A DNA stretch of 64,000 nt. Source: Actinosynnema sp. ALI-1.44. Its GTDB lineage: Bacteria; Actinomycetota; Actinomycetes; Mycobacteriales; Pseudonocardiaceae. How positions within the stretch are numbered: the first letter of the stretch is position 1; each line of letters opens with the position of its first letter. Both the position numbers and the translations under genes were made by a program. The notes under the pieces are model-generated. The model was not told where the DNA came from. It searched no databases and saw only the letters and a list, made by a program, of their open reading frames with translations. The stretch is taken from positions 372,001-436,000 of the forward strand of contig NZ_MTQO01000054.1 in assembly GCF_001984155.1 (NCBI RefSeq), given 5' to 3'. Shown here one piece after another: positions 1 to 8,258 of the stretch.

Positions 1-762
1 CTCGTCGTCGCGTCACCGCAGTACAAGCTCCAGGCCGAAGGGGAGGCGGCACCGGACGAGAGCGGGAGGGCGGAGCTCGAAGCGGCGATCCTCCGGGACA
101 ATCTGGCCAAGAACCTCCGCGACGGGACCGAGCGCATCCTGCCGGTGGTCCTGCCGGGGCGATCGGTGCGGGAGATCCCCGCCTTCCTCAACCCCCACTC
201 CGCGACCAGCTTCCGCGTCGACGAGTTCACCGTCGGGGGGATCTCGGACCTGCTGGCGGCGATCACAGGGCAGGGGCAGTATCCGTTGCCCGAGCTCGGG
301 CAGTGGCCAGGCGATGCCGGTGCCGACGAGCGCCCGGTGACGACGCTGCTCGCGGGGATGCGCTGGCTGACCAGCAGTCCGGGTCTCCGGCCGGGCAGCG
401 CGAAGATCAACGGTGTGCGGTACGACAACAGCGTCGTCTCCCGGCACCGGCCGTCCACAGGGGAACCACGGGTTTTCGTCGAGGTGGACCTCGACCGGGC
501 CTACCGGCGGATGACGTCGGTTGCCGGAGTCCTCGACGACGCGAGCGAGCCGTTCCAGGTCGGGCACTTCGTGATCAGCGTCGACGCCCACGTGCGATGG
601 CAGCGGAAGGCCGCGCTGGGCAAACCGGTGGCCGTCGACCTGGACATCGCGGGCGCGCGGACGCTGCGCCTGGAGATGCACCGGGGTGCCGCCAGGAGCT
701 CGGCGGTGCCGACGGCGACAAGACTGTCCGAACTGGCCTGGGGAAACCCATGCCTGTCGTAG
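1..762 (+). CDS. SEFIR protein with C-terminal NPCBM-like domain (5' partial)
   Basis: The frame is open from the first base to a TAG at 760-762, so the start lies outside the window and 253 residues are visible. Residues ~1-95 are the second half of a SEFIR (TIR-like) domain: the strand LVVASPQYK, then ILPVVLPGRSVREIPAFL and the closing helix GISDLLAAIT match the same landmarks in the complete SEFIR protein at 1684-2982. Residues ~105-250 resemble an NPCBM/NEW2 carbohydrate-binding β-sandwich (INGVRYDNSV, VEVDLDRAYRRM, VAVDLDIAGARTLRLEM, ending LAWGNPCL). SEFIR domains mediate homotypic signalling and in bacteria often act as conflict effectors or adaptors; the role here is inferred. It is followed after 219 bases by a Crp-type regulator on the same strand. 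The SEFIR call is firm; the NPCBM call is a motif-level judgement. Confidence 0.75.
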   Translation, partial: LVVASPQYKLQAEGEAAPDESGRAELEAAILRDNLAKNLRDGTERILPVVLPGRSVREIPAFLNPHSATSFRVDEFTVGGISDLLAAITGQGQYPLPELGQWPGDAGADERPVTTLLAGMRWLTSSPGLRPGSAKINGVRYDNSVVSRHRPSTGEPRVFVEVDLDRAYRRMTSVAGVLDDASEPFQVGHFVISVDAHVRWQRKAALGKPVAVDLDIAGARTLRLEMHRGAARSSAVPTATRLSELAWGNPCLS

Positions 763-875
763 CAGGTTGGTACGACATTCGTTGTGGTACAGGGAAGTTC
801 GTTGCCGCTTATCATGCGAGCCGAATTTCGATCTACCACTCGACGGCGGGGAGTGACCTCGTGGCGCAGTACCCG

Positions 876-891
876 CCGGTATCGATACCGG
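876..891. promoter_or_regulatory. 16-bp perfect palindrome upstream of the Crp-type regulator
   Basis: CCGGTATCGATACCGG reads identically on both strands. It lies about 90 bases upstream of the preferred GTG start of the Crp/Fnr-type gene, in a 219-base gap. A dimeric HTH protein could bind it, and autoregulation by the adjacent regulator is the simplest idea. It does not match the classical Crp consensus, so the link is inference. Confidence 0.45.
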
Positions 892-981
892 TCGGCCGTC
901 GCAGCCGGACATACTCCACCGCTGTCACCCGTTCTGGTGACCACCCCCCTTGATGTCGGAAATGAACAGGAGTCGTTTTCC

Positions 982-1668
982 GTGGCCGGGAACAAGTTCA
1001 ACAGCTCGGGCGCAGGATGGCCGCAACTGAGTCCCGCCGGGCAGCGGCGACTCAGCATCGCGGGAACGCACCGCCGGTGGGCGCGCGGTGACGATCTCAT
1101 CCGTGAAGCGGAGCCGGCGTGTGGTGTTCTGCTGATCAAGCGCGGCCGGGTGAAGATAAGCTCCGCCACGCCCTGCGGCAGGCACGTGATCATGGCTATC
1201 CGCGGGCCGGGTGACCTGCTGGGGGAATCCGCCGCGATCGACGGCAGGAGCCGGTCCGCGACTGTCACGGCGCTCACCGACGTGGACGCGATCTCCCTCA
1301 CCGGCAAGGAGTTCACCGAACTGCTGCGGACCGCGCCCGATGTCGTCTTCGAGCTCTTGGTCATGCTGACCGGGCGGCTGCGCGAGTCGACCAAGCGGCG
1401 GCTGGAGTTGAGCGTGTACGATGTGCCCACGCGCACAGCACGATGGTTGCTGGACGCGGCCGCACAGGGCGAACCGATCAACGGCGGCCCTGGCTACGCG
1501 ATCCGGCTGACGCAAACCGAACTGGCGGACGCGGTGGGGGCGTCGCGAGTGTCCGTCGCCAACGCATTGCGCGTGTGGCGCGAGGAAGAAGTCATCGCCA
1601 CGAGTCGCGCTGTGTTCCGTGTACTGAAGCCGGAAGTCCTCCGCGGATGGGCTTACCACGACCATTAA
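982..1668 (+). CDS. Crp/Fnr-family transcriptional regulator
   Basis: 228 residues. The N-terminal ~125 residues form a cyclic-nucleotide-binding-type β-roll (RRWARGDDLIREAEPACG, VLLIKRGRVKISS, IRGPGDLLGESAAIDGRSRS). A dimerisation helix (LLVMLTGRLRESTKRRLEL) and a winged HTH (LTQTELADAVGASRVSVANA) follow. The GTG at 982 is chosen because CAGGAG lies 9 bases upstream and it gives the usual family length; the frame also stays open upstream to 784, where the translation looks non-coding. The effector is unknown: the β-roll has a GE...RS phosphate-cassette-like segment, but cAMP binding cannot be judged. The SEFIR gene starts 15 bases after its stop, so the two are probably cotranscribed and this protein may control the SEFIR effectors. 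Confidence 0.88.
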   Translation: MAGNKFNSSGAGWPQLSPAGQRRLSIAGTHRRWARGDDLIREAEPACGVLLIKRGRVKISSATPCGRHVIMAIRGPGDLLGESAAIDGRSRSATVTALTDVDAISLTGKEFTELLRTAPDVVFELLVMLTGRLRESTKRRLELSVYDVPTRTARWLLDAAAQGEPINGGPGYAIRLTQTELADAVGASRVSVANALRVWREEEVIATSRAVFRVLKPEVLRGWAYHDH

Positions 1669-1683
1669 GGACCAGCGAGAGCC

Positions 1684-2982
1684 ATGTCTCAGCCGACCCG
1701 CGTGTTCGTCACCTACACCCACGATTCCGAGGAACACAAGAACCAGGTGCTCGCACTGGCCGCGTTCCTGCGGAGTCACGGCCTCGATGTCCAACTGGAC
1801 GCGTGGGACAGCTACAAACGCAGGGACTGGTACGAATGGGGTCAACGGCAGATCATGCTCGCCGACTTCATCCTCGTCGTGGTGTCGAAGCAGTACCGGC
1901 GGGTGGGCGACGGTGAGGTCGAGTCGATGGAGAACCGGGGTGCGCAGGCCGAGGTCGCCGCGCTCAGGGAGGTGATGCAGTACGACAGGCCACAGTGGAT
2001 CCAACGGATACTCCCGGTGCTGCTGCCGGGGCACAGTCCCGACGAGATCCCGCTGTTCCTCCAGCCGTTGACCGCCGACCACTTCAAGGTGAAGGAGCTC
2101 ACCCTGGCCGGTGCGGACTCGCTGATCCGCGTGCTGACCGCGCAACCGGCGAACGCCCTGCCACCCATCGGCACCGTGCCCACCCTGGGCCAGAACCCGG
2201 TGCCGGAGTTCGCGTCGAAGTCGACCGGTACCGGGTTGGTCCAAGTCGACGGTGCACAGGGTGAGGCGGTCGTCTTCGCGGTGCAGGATGGTGATCTGCA
2301 CGTGACCAACCCGCCGAACGTTCCGCGAGATCAACTGAACGAAACGCCGTGGTCGCGACTGACCGCACCGCTGAAAGTGGACTGGCACGACGAGCCGGGC
2401 ACGTCAGGTGTGCTCGAACTGCATCTGGTTCCGGTCGGCGAGGTGGACCCGTTGCAGACGCGTCGTCTCCAGTCGATGCCCGACGCGTTGGCCGCATTGG
2501 GCAGGCGGGAAGGACTGTTCACGAACGCCGAGGGACTGTCGTGTGATTCGTCCGCCGACTCGGCGTGGGCGAAGGCCGTCTCCCGGCCCAACGGGGACGC
2601 GGCCGGTCTGGCTGTGACGCGCACCGGATGCCGTACGGCGTGGTCAGCGTTGCCCCGTGACATGGTGGGTTCGATACTGGACCGCCATGACCTCGTACAG
2701 CGGATCGGTCTGCTGCTGCAGACACTTGTGCGGGTCGAAGGGTCACTGCCTGCCCGGGTCGCGCCCGCGGTCGGTATCCGGGCCGCCGCCGCGGTCGCCG
2801 AAGGTTCCGTCGCGCGGATGCCGAGGACATCGGCGGTGTTCCCTTCGCGACTGAGGCAGGAACACATCCGGTTGCCCGCTGCGGAATCGGTCTCGGCGAG
2901 CTTGCTCGTCGACGACTCGGCCGAGGTCGTCGAGGAGTTGGCGGCCAGGCTGCTGGCGGAGTTCCGCGAAGCATCCAGGTAG
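1684..2982 (+). CDS. SEFIR domain protein with uncharacterised C-terminal region
   Basis: 432 residues. Residues ~4-150 form a full SEFIR domain: RVFVTYTHDSEEHKNQV (box 1), GLDVQLDAWD, DWYEWGQRQIMLADFILVVV, then WIQRILPVLLPG. The remaining ~280 residues match no domain I can name; they include a β-rich stretch near 190-260 and a helical C-terminus with an EVVEELAARLLAEF helix. SEFIR domains are TIR relatives first described in eukaryotic IL-17 signalling; bacterial versions cluster with STAND ATPases and are thought to be effectors or adaptors in immunity-like systems. The Crp-type regulator lies 15 bases upstream. The gene is convergent with the SEFIR/STAND operon of the other strand. No signal peptide or membrane segment is seen, so it is probably cytoplasmic. 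Confidence 0.82.
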   Translation: MSQPTRVFVTYTHDSEEHKNQVLALAAFLRSHGLDVQLDAWDSYKRRDWYEWGQRQIMLADFILVVVSKQYRRVGDGEVESMENRGAQAEVAALREVMQYDRPQWIQRILPVLLPGHSPDEIPLFLQPLTADHFKVKELTLAGADSLIRVLTAQPANALPPIGTVPTLGQNPVPEFASKSTGTGLVQVDGAQGEAVVFAVQDGDLHVTNPPNVPRDQLNETPWSRLTAPLKVDWHDEPGTSGVLELHLVPVGEVDPLQTRRLQSMPDALAALGRREGLFTNAEGLSCDSSADSAWAKAVSRPNGDAAGLAVTRTGCRTAWSALPRDMVGSILDRHDLVQRIGLLLQTLVRVEGSLPARVAPAVGIRAAAAVAEGSVARMPRTSAVFPSRLRQEHIRLPAAESVSASLLVDDSAEVVEELAARLLAEFREASR

Positions 2983-3024
2983 TCGGTGGTGGCCTTTGCG
3001 GGGCAGACAGAGGCCACCACCTCA

Positions 3025-3360
3025 TCACTGGTTGGCGAAGACAGCACCACCCTCACCTGGAGTGTTGTGCTGGCTGTGGGTGGCAGCCAGCTTCGCCACC
3101 GTGGTCGTCAGCTCCGGTTTGCGGCTGAGAGCACCGGTCATTCGCAGTTCCCACATCTGGGCCACGTCGTGCTCCGCGCGATCACGGTCGCCTGCCGCGG
3201 CGATCAGCTGGGCGTCCGCGCGCAGCAGCCCCTCGACGGAGGGAAGATCGGCGAACAGGTGGATGAAGTCGTCGAGGTCGTCGGTCCACTTGCCGGATCT
3301 GAGTTTCTCCGCGACAGCTCGACCGGCGGCGGCGACAACAGGATCACGTGAGCTTGACAT
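3025..3360 (-). CDS. Small helical protein encoded after SEFIR gene
   Basis: 111 residues, no family recognised. The composition is helical and rich in Ala, Asp and Leu (AVAEKLRSGKWTDDLDDFIH, SVEGLLRADAQLIAAAGDRD), with no membrane segment. The ATG overlaps the last 17 bases of the upstream SEFIR gene, and GGAGGG lies 8 bases before it, so coupled translation is likely. Its place as last gene of the STAND - SEFIR - small protein operon suggests a partner or accessory subunit of the SEFIR protein, which is inference from position only. Confidence 0.65.
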   Translation of the reverse strand: MSSSRDPVVAAAGRAVAEKLRSGKWTDDLDDFIHLFADLPSVEGLLRADAQLIAAAGDRDRAEHDVAQMWELRMTGALSRKPELTTTVAKLAATHSQHNTPGEGGAVFANQ

Positions 3361-4519
3361 GGTTCGTTCCCTCCACTGCGATCATTCGGCTCGTCACAGA
3401 CGGGCGCTCGTAGCGATCCCGTTTGGTCAGCGCGCGTAGCAAGGCATCGGCACCGCGCGGTGTGCAGGAGTCGACCGGATAGTGCCCGGTGTACTTCGAA
3501 TTCAGGAACAAGGGGAAGTCGTCCGCGGAGCCGTTCGGCAGGACCACCGGCAGTATTCTCCGCAACCACGTCACGCGGTCGTCTGTCAGCCTGTCCCGCA
3601 GGATGGCCAGCTCCTGCCGTACGTCGTGGTCGCCGTGGCCGTCACCGGCTGCTTTGCACTCCGGGGAGGCGACGACGAGGACGAAGTCCGCCTTGGTGAT
3701 GTTGTCGAGTGCCCACATGGTCCGGTCCTGCCGGTCGTCATGATCCCAGCGGTCGATGTGTGTGTCCATTCCGCACTCGCCGAGGAACTCCCCGAACCGC
3801 AACACCGCTTGGGTGTGGCCAGGGTTGTCGTCGGCGTACGTCACCAGGACCCGAGGCGAGCGGGATACCAAGAGTTCCGTGCGCTGAACGAGGTGAACGA
3901 CCGGCTTCACATCGGGCGTACCGCGACAGGCGGTCAGGTCGAGATCGAGTCGTTGTGGCCGCGCCACCGGCTGGAGCCGCAGCGCTGCCACACCTGGGAT
4001 GTCGTACCTCGCGGTGATGGTGACCGTGAGCTTGTCCTGCCCGGCGGGTACGAGCGCCATCATCCAGGCGGTATGGGCACCCGGTCGCACTTCTCCGGTG
4101 TGCCGCCAGCGGATCTCGGACCCGCCCAGCCCGAACACGTCCACCAGCGGCGTCATCGCGGGCATGCGGGCGTCGTCCGGACCGCCGGGGCCGTCGCACG
4201 GAACGAAACACAGCGCGTCGTTGAGCACAGTGGACGTTGCCGGTTGCGGGGCCAGCACTGTCTTCGGCAACAGGTCGACGATCGAGGCGTCCCCGAGCGC
4301 GAAGCCGATCTCCAACCAGGCCGGTGTTCGGCTCCGCGTGTGGATGTCGACGTCGTAATCCGCCCTGATCAGGTATCCGTCACGCGGTTGGCCAGTCGGG
4401 CGCACCGGACGCACCTGCCAGTCGCACAACCGGACAGTCCCGATCCGGACCTCGCCGCACGTCCCTGTCCGCGGATCCACCATGACGAGTTCGACCGCTG
4501 CGCTCCGAGGCTCTGGCAC
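3344..4519 (-). CDS. SEFIR protein with novel N-terminal domain
   Basis: 391 residues. Residues ~1-220 are an unrecognised, mainly β region (TGTCGEVRIGTVRLCDWQV, WLEIGFALGDASIVDLLPK, KLTVTITARYDIPGVAAL). Residues ~222-365 are a SEFIR domain: SPRVLVTYADDNPGHTQAV, CGMDTHIDRWD, MWALDNITKADFVLVVASPE, LRRILPVVLPNGSADDFPLF. This reverses the domain order of the other two SEFIR proteins here, where SEFIR is N-terminal. The assigned start is a GTG at 4519 without a clear Shine-Dalgarno; the Met 12 residues in is an alternative. It begins 72 bases after the HTH-NB-ARC-TPR gene on the same strand and overlaps the following small gene, so the three probably form one operon in which the STAND protein senses or regulates and the SEFIR protein signals. 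Confidence 0.8.
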   Translation of the reverse strand: MPEPRSAAVELVMVDPRTGTCGEVRIGTVRLCDWQVRPVRPTGQPRDGYLIRADYDVDIHTRSRTPAWLEIGFALGDASIVDLLPKTVLAPQPATSTVLNDALCFVPCDGPGGPDDARMPAMTPLVDVFGLGGSEIRWRHTGEVRPGAHTAWMMALVPAGQDKLTVTITARYDIPGVAALRLQPVARPQRLDLDLTACRGTPDVKPVVHLVQRTELLVSRSPRVLVTYADDNPGHTQAVLRFGEFLGECGMDTHIDRWDHDDRQDRTMWALDNITKADFVLVVASPECKAAGDGHGDHDVRQELAILRDRLTDDRVTWLRRILPVVLPNGSADDFPLFLNSKYTGHYPVDSCTPRGADALLRALTKRDRYERPSVTSRMIAVEGTNHVKLT

Positions 4520-4591
4520 AGTGCAACAGTAGGATCATCGACGGGGCAGCCCAAGGCCATCGAGATGTCAGATCCGCGTCACCCGCGTGCT

Positions 4592-6781
4592 TCAGGCGAA
4601 GTCGAGACGGGCCCGTGCTTCGCCCAGCACAAGGGGGTTGAACACCACACCGTGCTCGTCGGCTCGTGCCCACCACTGCTTGGCCAGATCTCGATCACCC
4701 CGCATCGCCGCGATGTTGCCCATGCCGATGATGGCCCGTGTGAGCTCGTAGTCGCTGTCGACGAATTCGGCGAGATCCAGCGCACCCTGGTACTGCCGTT
4801 CGGCCTCGTCCAGTCTTCCGGCGTGGAAATGGACCCACGCGAAGCAGTTGAGAGTCATCAACACGTCGCTGGGCAACTGCGCCAGGTCCCGTGCCTCCTG
4901 CGCGTGGCTGAGTGCTTCGTCGAACTGCTCCAGCTCAGTCAGGACGAAGGCCAGGCCACGCAGTGCGATCACGGTGTTGCGCGTCCGCCCTGTCCTGCGG
5001 TAGATCGCCAACGTCCTGGTCAGATCCCGTTGTGCCGCCGCGTGGTTGCCCATCGAGAGGAACGCCCACGCCCGACTGGACACGGCGTCCGTGGCGCCAC
5101 GCTCGTCCATCACCTGTTCGAAGTGCGCCTCGGCCCGGTTGTGGCAGTCAACGGCTGCTGCCACGTCACCGACCTCAAGGTGGACCATGCCGAGGTTGTT
5201 GAGGATCATCCCGGCTCCAGCGACGTCACCGGCTTGCCGGGCCGAACCCAGCGCCAGTTCGTGGGTTCGGATCCACGGATCCAGGAGACGCTCCCGGAAG
5301 TAGAACGAGCGCAGGATGTAGGTCAACTGCCAGCAGTGCCGGTGCCGTCCATACCTGGCGGCGAGTTCGATGATCTGGGTGAGCGCGGGCCACTGCTCGC
5401 GCAGCCAGGCCAACGCGCCGTGCGCGTCCGTGAACGGGATGTCCTGCTGCGACAGCGTGTCGACAGTGGGACGGAACCGGTGGGGCTCGACGAGTCGATC
5501 CGCGGCGTGGACCGCTGTCAGCGCGTAGTCCACCAGCCGCCCTGCCGCGGCGGCCCGCTCCGCCTCGCCGATCTCCGGCAACGCGTACCTGACGGCGAAG
5601 GTGCGCATCAGATCGTGCAGTTCGACGTGTCCGTGCGGATCCAGGGTCAGCAGGTGGGCGTCGTGCAGACGATCCAGCAGGCGGTCGGTCTCACCCGGCG
5701 GCAGATCGGCCAGCGCGTGCACCGCGGCTGGCTCGGCGGTGGTGGCGGGGTGCAGGGCCAGCAACCCGAACAGCCACCGCTGGTCGTCGGGCAGCGAGTC
5801 GTAGGAGACCTTGAACGCCGCGGCCACGCTGCGTTCACCGTCGTCCAGGGAAGTCAGCCGTGTTCGCTGGTCGGCGAGCCGCTGCATGAGCCTCGCCGCG
5901 CTCCAGCCGCCCGCGACCAGCCGTGCGGCCGCGATGCGGATCGCCAGCGGGAGCGTTCCGCAGTACGCGACGAGATCAGCCACGACGTCATCGTCGACGG
6001 ACACCGAAGGCCCTGCCACCGAACGGAACAGCGCGGTGGAGTCCGCGGGCGACAGCAGGTCCAGGGAGATCGGCCAGGCGTCGTCCAGCGCGGGCAGCCG
6101 CCCTCGGCTCGTGATGACGACGCGGCAGCCCGGCTCGGCGGGCAGCATCAGCCGGACCTGGTCGGCGGTGCGGACGTTGTCGAAGACCAGCAGCATCCGG
6201 CGACCGCGCAGGTGTGCCTGGAACAGGTTCGCCCGGCCGTCGACGTCGGCGGGGATCTTCTCGGCAGGCACGTCCAGCATGCCGAGCACCCTGCGCAGGC
6301 CGTCGGCGGGACTCAGAACCGGTGCTCCGGGCGTGTGCCCGCGCAGGTCGAAGAACAGACAGCCGTCCGGGAAGTCGTCGATTGCCGAACGAGCCGCGGC
6401 AATGGCGATGGCCGTCTTGCCCACGCCTGCCATACCGTGCACAACGCATACCCGGATCGCGTCCTGGTGGACCAGTATCGACGACAACTTGGCCAATTCG
6501 GAAGCGCGCCCGATGAAATGCCGGGTGCCTGCCGGAAGTCCCACCATGCCGGGCGCCGGAAGTCGATCGGACTCCGCCGTGTGGGTGGCCAGCGCGGCCA
6601 GCCTGCCTCCTGCTTTCAGTGCTCTGTCGCACGCGTTGGCGATATCCCGGCTGACGTTGGCCTTACCATTTTCGATCTTGCTGAGGTATCCCTTGGACGC
6701 GGGGACTGCCAGGGCGAATGCCGCCAACGACATCCCGGCGCCCTCGCGGAGGCGTTTGAGCTCCGATCCGAACTCGTCCAT
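4592..6781 (-). CDS. HTH-NB-ARC-TPR STAND ATPase (copy 1)
   Basis: 729 residues. Residues ~1-60 are an XRE-type HTH (SKGYLSKIENGK). A NB-ARC ATPase follows, with Walker A GMAGVGKTA at ~116-124, Walker B RMLLVFDNV at ~195-203, the sensor strand VVITSR and a late MHD-like VELHDLM. Helical TPR-type repeats fill the C-terminal ~300 residues (AGMILNNLGMVHLEVGD, DLTRTLAIYRRTGRTRN, EALSHAQEARDLAQL). This is the AfsR/NLR-like STAND design, in which ligand binding to the repeats would switch the ATPase and the HTH would bind DNA. The ATG at 6781 is chosen because GGAGG precedes it by 8 bases and its N-terminus aligns with the paralogue at 12275; the frame is open 100 codons further upstream. It heads an operon with a SEFIR gene and a small gene and is divergent from the partner gene at 7188. 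Confidence 0.9.
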   Translation of the reverse strand: MDEFGSELKRLREGAGMSLAAFALAVPASKGYLSKIENGKANVSRDIANACDRALKAGGRLAALATHTAESDRLPAPGMVGLPAGTRHFIGRASELAKLSSILVHQDAIRVCVVHGMAGVGKTAIAIAAARSAIDDFPDGCLFFDLRGHTPGAPVLSPADGLRRVLGMLDVPAEKIPADVDGRANLFQAHLRGRRMLLVFDNVRTADQVRLMLPAEPGCRVVITSRGRLPALDDAWPISLDLLSPADSTALFRSVAGPSVSVDDDVVADLVAYCGTLPLAIRIAAARLVAGGWSAARLMQRLADQRTRLTSLDDGERSVAAAFKVSYDSLPDDQRWLFGLLALHPATTAEPAAVHALADLPPGETDRLLDRLHDAHLLTLDPHGHVELHDLMRTFAVRYALPEIGEAERAAAAGRLVDYALTAVHAADRLVEPHRFRPTVDTLSQQDIPFTDAHGALAWLREQWPALTQIIELAARYGRHRHCWQLTYILRSFYFRERLLDPWIRTHELALGSARQAGDVAGAGMILNNLGMVHLEVGDVAAAVDCHNRAEAHFEQVMDERGATDAVSSRAWAFLSMGNHAAAQRDLTRTLAIYRRTGRTRNTVIALRGLAFVLTELEQFDEALSHAQEARDLAQLPSDVLMTLNCFAWVHFHAGRLDEAERQYQGALDLAEFVDSDYELTRAIIGMGNIAAMRGDRDLAKQWWARADEHGVVFNPLVLGEARARLDFA

Positions 6782-6810
6782 CCGCTGATCCTCCCCTCCG
6801 GCACGGTGGA

Positions 6811-6851
6811 AGAAAAGACCTGGCCGGCGGCCCCCTCGGCTGCCGGCCAGG
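6811..6851 (-). terminator. Intrinsic terminator-like hairpin in the leader of STAND gene copy 1
   Basis: On the minus strand a perfect 10-bp stem (CCTGGCCGGC pairs with GCCGGCCAGG; plus positions 6842-6851 and 6819-6828) is followed by TCTTTTCT, about 30 bases before the start codon at 6781. A terminator between the likely promoter (beyond ~6900) and the coding region would act as an attenuator. The other STAND copy also has a GC-rich hairpin ahead of its start, at 12205-12237. Confidence 0.55.
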
Positions 6852-7045
6852 CTGTGTTCCGCTCCAGCGGGGCGGTGACCACCCGCAGTGCGGCACGACT
6901 TCGGGAGCGCGTTCCGCGCACCACCCTCTCGGGAATCATTCACGACAACCCGCTGCGGTACCGTCAAGAAATTGACATTTCCACGCTGCCAGTAGCTCAT
7001 CATTGGTCGGCATTCGAGGAGTCGCAAGCGGTTCCGTGCCGCACG

Positions 7046-7102
7046 TGTTCCGGAAACCTTCACCCTGCGAATATCCTGCACGGTTTCCTGTTCTCGGAAA
7101 CC
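7046..7102. promoter_or_regulatory. GTTTCC/GGAAAC inverted repeats in divergent STAND/partner promoter region
   Basis: GGTTTCC at 7082-7088 and GGAAACC at 7096-7102 form a perfect inverted repeat with a 7-base spacer. A second core, TTCCGGAA, lies at 7048-7055 inside GTTCCGGAAACC. The segment is 86 bases before the partner gene at 7188 and ~270 bases before the STAND start at 6781. The same words are clustered in the other divergent region at 11931-11960, which suggests a shared operator, perhaps for the HTH of the STAND proteins. Confidence 0.5.
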
Positions 7103-7187
7103 CTGTGAAACTGTGACCGCGTCGTGTCTGAAGTGCCGGACCGATCGGTAGACTCACCGACCGATGACTCGGAACGAAGGTGACACC

Positions 7188-8171
7188 ATGCCAGCCAAGA
7201 TCACCGCGCTCGTCGAGGACTTGAAAGCACTGCGCACCGGTTTGGGAGTCGAAGATCCGCATCTGGTGACCCGGGCGGGCGTGACCATCCGGCGCGTCAG
7301 CGGCGTCACCGACGACGACTCGCCGGGAATCGTCCGGGAGAAGATCAAGAGCTGGCTCGGCCGAATGTTGGCCCAGTTGCCCGAGGCGACCGCCCGGATC
7401 GGGCGGGCCGCGTTCGGTATCGACGGACCGGGCGACCTGCCCTACCTGGCGCGACTGGAGAACCTCGGCCGGGTCGTCGACAGGGAGGTCCGCACGATGC
7501 AGCGCAGGGCCGACCACATGGTCGGTCGCATCGCCGAGATGGCCGTCATCCACCGGCAGCCCGACGCCGCGGCCACCACACCGTTCGACCTGCCCGAGCC
7601 CCTGCCCCGCCACCCATGGCACTCCGCGCAGGTGCGCGTGGACCTCATCCTCGACCAGCCCGAGATCGAGGTGTTCGAGAACCGCCGCATCGTCAGCCAC
7701 GTCGACGGTCTCGCGGAGATCACGCACTGGCTCAGCGTTCCGCCGGTCGAGCACCCGCCGAACCCGCTGGACCTGGCCGACCTGGGGATCACCCTGCTCG
7801 GCGGCGGCGACATGCGCACCCAGCCGCGGATGCTGTCGTCCAGCCGGGTCGAACTGGTCCTGCACCCGCCCAGCCCCCTGAACACCGGCGAGCACCACGA
7901 GTTCTTCTTCCGCGTCCGCGTCGCGACCTTGCTGCCGTTCTACGTGTGCACACCGCGGTTCGCCTGCGACGAGTTCCAACTGCGGGTCCGGTTCGGCCGT
8001 GACCACATCCCGGAGCGGATCTGGCTGATCGACGGGGAACTGTCGATGGAGGCCGCCGATCCCGTGCCCGCGCGACCCGCGCTGCGGGCCGACAACGCGG
8101 GCGAGGTCCACGTGAAGTTCGCCGACCTGGCCCCGTCGTCCTCGTACGGTATCGGCTGGCAGCCGAGTTGA
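7188..8171 (+). CDS. Uncharacterised STAND-partner protein (copy 1)
   Basis: 327 residues, no named family recognised. Residues ~1-130 are helical (LKALRTGLGVEDPHLVTRAG, REKIKSWLGRMLAQLPEATA, VVDREVRTMQRRADHMV), a layout I have seen in uncharacterised actinobacterial proteins near NB-ARC genes. Residues ~150-327 are β-rich (AQVRVDLILDQPEIEVFENR, ELVLHPPSPLNTGEHHEFFF, FACDEFQLRVRFGRD) and end in a YGIGW motif. The ATG at 7188 is used because it aligns with the start of the paralogue at 11855; both have a GAAGGTG Shine-Dalgarno. It is divergent from the STAND gene at 6781. It may be a regulator or ligand-binding partner of that STAND protein; function is unknown. Confidence 0.72.
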   Translation: MPAKITALVEDLKALRTGLGVEDPHLVTRAGVTIRRVSGVTDDDSPGIVREKIKSWLGRMLAQLPEATARIGRAAFGIDGPGDLPYLARLENLGRVVDREVRTMQRRADHMVGRIAEMAVIHRQPDAAATTPFDLPEPLPRHPWHSAQVRVDLILDQPEIEVFENRRIVSHVDGLAEITHWLSVPPVEHPPNPLDLADLGITLLGGGDMRTQPRMLSSSRVELVLHPPSPLNTGEHHEFFFRVRVATLLPFYVCTPRFACDEFQLRVRFGRDHIPERIWLIDGELSMEAADPVPARPALRADNAGEVHVKFADLAPSSSYGIGWQPS

Positions 8172-8258
8172 CATGCCGTGCCTCCCGTCTTCGGTGGTGG
8201 GTACGACTTCACTGCGTCCGGCCTGTGCCGGGAACGTCACGGAGGCGTCAGTTGGGTG

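Noticed and set aside
784-981. N-terminal extension of the Crp-type regulator to 784
   Set aside because: The added 66 residues are Arg/Thr/Ser-rich without homology to the family, and a good ribosome-binding site precedes the GTG at 982.
3482-7108. Very long plus-strand open frame opposite the SEFIR and STAND genes
   Set aside because: It is antisense to genes with clear SEFIR, NB-ARC and TPR domains; its translation has no domain and the composition of a high-GC shadow frame.
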